From Diplosphaera chodatii (Eukaryota; Chlorophyta; Trebouxiophyceae; Prasiolales; Stichococcaceae), in contig JAALGY010000032.1 of NCBI GenBank assembly GCA_032358165.1, positions 2,108,001 to 2,172,000 on the forward strand: a stretch of DNA of 64,000 bases. The letters are read 5' to 3'. The notes below the pieces were generated by a model that was not told the origin of the DNA, did no database searches, and saw only the letters and a list, made by a program, of their open reading frames with translations. The position numbers were made by a program, and so were the translations under genes. Numbering within the stretch: position 1 is the first letter of the stretch; each line of letters begins with the position of its first letter. Positions 60,519-64,000 of this stretch are shown here, one piece after another.

Positions 60519-63500
60519 TCAATGCTTACCAGATCTGGTGGCCTTTTTCTTGACGTGCTTCGGAATCTTCGTTTTCCTTCGCTCACGGGCAGCGGCCTTG
60601 ACCTGCTTCTTGTGGGCCTTGCGCTCCTCCTGCGTCATTTGTGGCTGCCCCTTTTGCTCCTCCCACGTGCCACTCACATCCGAGCCGCTGCTGTTGCCCG
60701 AGTCATCGTTGGTTGGTCCTGCATCACTGTGTCTGTAAACAGAGAGACAACAGAGAGGATCAGTGCGCAGGCTGCATGTGCAAGGCATGCCCCCTCTCTG
60801 CAGGCCAGCAAAACCTGCTAACATACACAGGCCATGTGCTGAGTTTCGACGCAACTGCTGCACCTGCCATCAACGTCCATTTCGGCTGGACCAGCCGGCT
60901 GCACTGGATGCGTCGGCACCGCTGCACTGGCTGACACGTCTGCTGCGGCAGCCGCTGAGCGTTCGTTGCCGCCCATGAAGGCTGGAGCTTCCCGGGCGCC
61001 CGTCATGTCTGCTCGCATGCCCGTGATGCCCTGCCAGCCAGGTGTGCGTATCGCCTCACTCAGGATCCGGTGCTAGCAGTCGGTGCCACGCGGGCAACCC
61101 AAGGACAGGTGTCACGGCTGCTGAGCATCACTGTGCCCCACCTGGTAGTAGATGCCCTCTGCCTTGCCGCCGCCCTCAGCCAGGCGGTCAAAGTCTCGCT
61201 CGTGGTCGTCCACTTCCTCAAGCGTCTTGGGGATGAAGGCCTGCGAGAAGACGCTGTCCTGCAGCTCCTCCTCCGCCGTGCGCTGCAGCGGCCGGCTGCA
61301 GATGCGGGAAAGCTGTTGCAGCACATGCTGATCATCTCTGGCCGACACCTGCTTCAGGGTGCCAGCAAGCAGCTCCAGATGACTGTCTATGTGTGGGACA
61401 TGCTCGACTGTGACACCCAGTACATACCTGCCAGCCAGGTCGCGCAGGTGCTCCATGGCCGCCTCGATGTTGCTGTCGTTGATGGACGGGTCGACGACAA
61501 AGTCGAAGAGCTCTCGCGTCGTGAGCGTGGCGACGCCGGCACGGCGGAAAAAGGCGTTGACGTGTGCGATGTCCTCCCGCAAGAAGTGCAGCGCGTGCGG
61601 GTGCTCCAGGTCCACGCTCTGACTCACGTCGATGATGTACAGCTCCCCCTGATGTACAGCCAGCACGTGGGGTGTTGCTGTCTTCGATGAGTGCATGAGA
61701 GCTTCCACACGCATGCAAAGCACACAGAAAAGTGTCGTCGAAGCCATGTGGTGAATCATCCGGCTTCGTACAGCCCGCACCTCGTGCACCAAGATGTTGT
61801 ACTCGCTGAGGTCGCCGTGCACAAGGCGGCACTGTTGGTACAGCGTCCGCATGATCAGCAGCATCTCGCTGTACGCGCCGCGCAGGCGTGGCTGCAGGCG
61901 ACAGCAGGCGCTCTGTTGCAGGGTGACGTCTGATGTCTGACAGCAACACACCCTCACAAAGACAGTATGAACAAAGCACCAGGCACCGGTGTGCCAGCGC
62001 TTGCACGAGACATCAGGCAAGAAGGGTTGGTGCGCACCAGCGGGAGGTCCGCGTCCTTGAGGCGGGGCGCAGCGACGTCGCCGCTGCCGATGAAGCTCAT
62101 GACCAGCACGTGCATCTGCAGCTGGTGCGCGGCAGGACAGCGAATGCCGGCTTCAGCCAAGCGGATGAGGTTGCGCATCTCCTTCTCCGCCCACAGCTTG
62201 ACCATCTTGCGCGGGTTGCTCTTGCTGTAGCCCTTGCGGAAGCGGAAGTCGCCCTTGACATACCTGCAGCCAGGATGCAGCAGGGGTGAAGGTGCTGTGT
62301 AGCCCTGCCGCCGTCGCCACGAGTGGACGAAATGGTCGACACGTCCAGTCAGCGAATGCAGAGCTGGGGTGCCCAGGGTGGTGCGTTGCGTGGGAGCCGC
62401 ACCGCTCGCGGTCCTTGAAGACGAGGATCGAGGTCTTGTACACCTTGACAGCCAGGCTGGACCCATCTGGGGCTGACGCATGGTACACGTTCGCCTCCTT
62501 CCCCGTGGACACACACCCATTGATCTCTGTAAACACGCCTCTGTTGAGCATCTTGAACAAGACCAGCCGGGTGCGGGGATCAAGCGCCTGTGAACGGCAG
62601 GCGCAAGGCGATGCACAGAGTGGCCAGTGAAATTGTCTTCTGCCAATCACAGCTGGACACAGACGCAGGAATGCACACTGACTCACAGCATGACAACAGC
62701 CTGTCGCCAACCTGCTCCACGGTGGCGCGGTCACTCTTGTCCCGAGCACGGCCGCTGACGCTGGTCTGCTTGGAGGCCCCCACACGGAAGGCGGTGGCAA
62801 CCTTGTTGGTCATGCTGAAGTCGTGGTCGTCCAGCGAATCCATGGCGTTGTCAGACACACTGGCGACAGCCCCACCCGGGTGCCACCGGGACTCGAGCTT
62901 CTGCCATGCAGCGCCAGACAGCAGTACTCAACTCGGCTGGTCAGCGCAGTATGGTGGCAGTTCGTTGGTGCTGCATCAGCATAGCTCCTGGGTTGGGGTG
63001 CGTCGAGATGGTTGATCATCAGAGCTTCAGTTGCAGGAAGAGCACACACAGGTGGGACCGACCTGTAAGCTGTTGCTGGTGGGCTGCAGGGCACGCTGGC
63101 GCTGACGGCGCTGGCTGTTGGGCCCGCGGCCACTCGTGCCGACAGCCCCGACAGAGGCCAGACCGCCATGCCGCGCGTCTACAGGTCGGTTCGAGAGCTT
63201 GACGAGCGCTTGATGTATGACCTGCCGACACACCATGCAACATCAGAGCACAAACCCAGCATGCACGGCGCACCATCGTGCAGCTCTATGTACTCCAGCG
63301 CGCTGACGATGCGTTCGTCGTCAGAGTCGTCGGATGTTGAATCGGTGGCAGCTGTGTCTGCAGCGTTGGCAGCAGATGCCGTCGCGGCTGCATTGGCGGC
63401 GCTCAGATGGCGACTCATCAGTGTTGAAGCTGTATCCCCATTTGTAGCGGGTGTCCATGGCTGCTGTGTATGTTGGTCGTGAAGCGACACGGATTCTGCG

Positions 63501-63541
63501 AGCCCTGGTGCCCGAGGCGCCGTGGGCAGTGCCCGCGCCAT
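60519..63541 (-). CDS. RIO1: RIO1 atypical protein kinase
   Basis: RIO1 is an atypical Ser/Thr kinase/ATPase needed for late 40S ribosome maturation. The ATG at 63541 gives [20 protein letters not shown], then an acidic [33 protein letters not shown] lies in the next exon, then [20 protein letters not shown] and [11 protein letters not shown]. The kinase core is [79 protein letters not shown] and [12 protein letters not shown]. It continues [20 protein letters not shown] with the catalytic [33 protein letters not shown] and [20 protein letters not shown]. The tail [16 protein letters not shown] precedes low-complexity sequence and a basic C-terminus ([20 protein letters not shown]), stop 60521-60519. 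The variant metal motif IDVSQ replaces DFG, as always in RIO1. Confidence 0.94.
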
Positions 63542-64000
63542 GCGCAGCAGCGGATGGCAGCAAACCGACGCTGAAACTGCTGCTGAAGTTCCGACTGGAT
63601 GCTGCTGGCAGCGAGTGCGGTGCTGCTTAATGATGAGAAAAGCACGAGAGGGACCACGCTACTGGTGCAGCCTCTGGGTGTCGTCGTATGTGTAGCTGGC
63701 AGTGACCTTCCTCTCAGAGGGGCAGCGCCATATATATTCCACCTGAAGGCCCCTCATCATGCATGCATGACGCGCGGCAACAATGATCTTGTTGCAATGC
63801 TCTTTGCTGCTCGACAAGCCACCCACTGCTGCCGCTGCTGCTGCACCTCAAGCGTTCTGCACCGTTTGTCATCACGGTGGATCAGCTCCAGGATGCAGTT
63901 GTGCTTCTCGCGCGCGCCACCACACCCATGCAGGGTTGGCAACACGCACAGGGGACATCTGCAGCGTGTGTTCAGCGCAAAAGACGCAGACTCTGCGCCA
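63542..64000. other. Right-edge region upstream of RIO1
   Basis: This holds the RIO1 upstream region. Open frames on both strands are short. A minus-strand frame (63945-63757) with a Gln/Arg-rich product and a plus-strand frame reaching the window end have no recognised family. A further gene may begin beyond the edge. Confidence 0.35.
63729..63738 (-). promoter_or_regulatory. Possible TATA box of RIO1
   Basis: The sequence aatatatatg (minus strand) lies about 190 bp ahead of the RIO1 ATG and is one of the few TATA-like words in this GC-rich window. Position fits a core promoter, but no transcript start is known. Confidence 0.3.

Overview
This window is nuclear DNA of a eukaryote, most likely a unicellular green alga. 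Nearly every gene is broken into short exons by many introns with GTGAG/GTGCG-type donors and (C)TGCAG acceptors. The DNA is GC-rich and coding third positions are G/C-rich. The proteins are plant-lineage types: a uridine kinase-UPRT fusion, a plant/algal bacterial-PH-like plastid protein, ARG1-type DnaJ, AIP2-type RING ligase, plant-type long guanylate-binding protein, and an EF-hand type II NADH dehydrogenase. The style of introns and genes recalls Trebouxiophyceae (Chlorella/Coccomyxa relatives), but that placement is inference. No bacterial, viral, CRISPR or transposon-encoded gene was seen.

Layout, left to right: an unidentified Ser/Pro-rich 3' exon (+, ends 1582); a signal-peptide membrane protein with Ala/Lys-rich repeats (-, 1964-5094); uridine kinase/UPRT (-, 5637-8406); plastid-targeted bPH-domain protein (+, 8813-9978); RAPTOR of the TOR complex (-, 10204-18677); alpha-tubulin (-, 19211-22166); GRC3/NOL9 polynucleotide kinase (+, 22622-25301); ankyrin-repeat protein (-, about 25973-26835); complex I subunit NDUFA2 (+, 27308-27595); ARG1-like J protein (-, 27922-30039); mitochondrial-type ribosomal protein bL33 (+, 30856-31140); IBA57 (-, 31378-33097); AIP2-like RING-H2 ligase (-, 33674-35293); SYS1 (+, from 36137); an unidentified one-TM protein (-, starts 37263); TMEM42-like transporter (+, 37659-38179); TruA-type pseudouridine synthase (+, about 38234-39818); guanylate-binding GTPase (-, 40073-44127); OMS1/METTL7-like methyltransferase (+, 44529-45719); Pro-rich FAM114/DUF7798-like protein (-, 46071-49379); AXR1/NAE1 (+, 50244-53269); NDB-type NADH dehydrogenase (+, 53536-57754); a 2.7-kb repeat-rich spacer; RIO1 kinase (-, 60519-63541).

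The genes are unrelated housekeeping functions and do not form a cluster or pathway. Several concern mitochondria (NDUFA2, NDB, IBA57, bL33, OMS1-like), RNA and ribosome biogenesis (GRC3, RIO1, TruA), growth signalling and ubiquitin-like modification (RAPTOR, AXR1, AIP2-like) and the endomembrane system (SYS1, GBP, membrane protein at 1964-5094). Neighbours are often head-to-head (shared 0.4-0.9 kb spacers) and then tail-to-tail (0.2-0.35 kb).

The most noteworthy details are: very small exons (22 and 16 nt in the bPH gene, 15 nt ending alpha-tubulin, an ATG-only coding first exon for bL33); a 48-bp tandem duplication that copies a 3' splice site in the NDB gene; an apparent one-base frame break at the start of the TruA gene; and a field of homopurine inverted repeats between 58.1 and 59.5 kb. 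Gene ends given for multi-exon genes rest on reading-frame and family comparison by eye; internal exon borders are exact only where stated.
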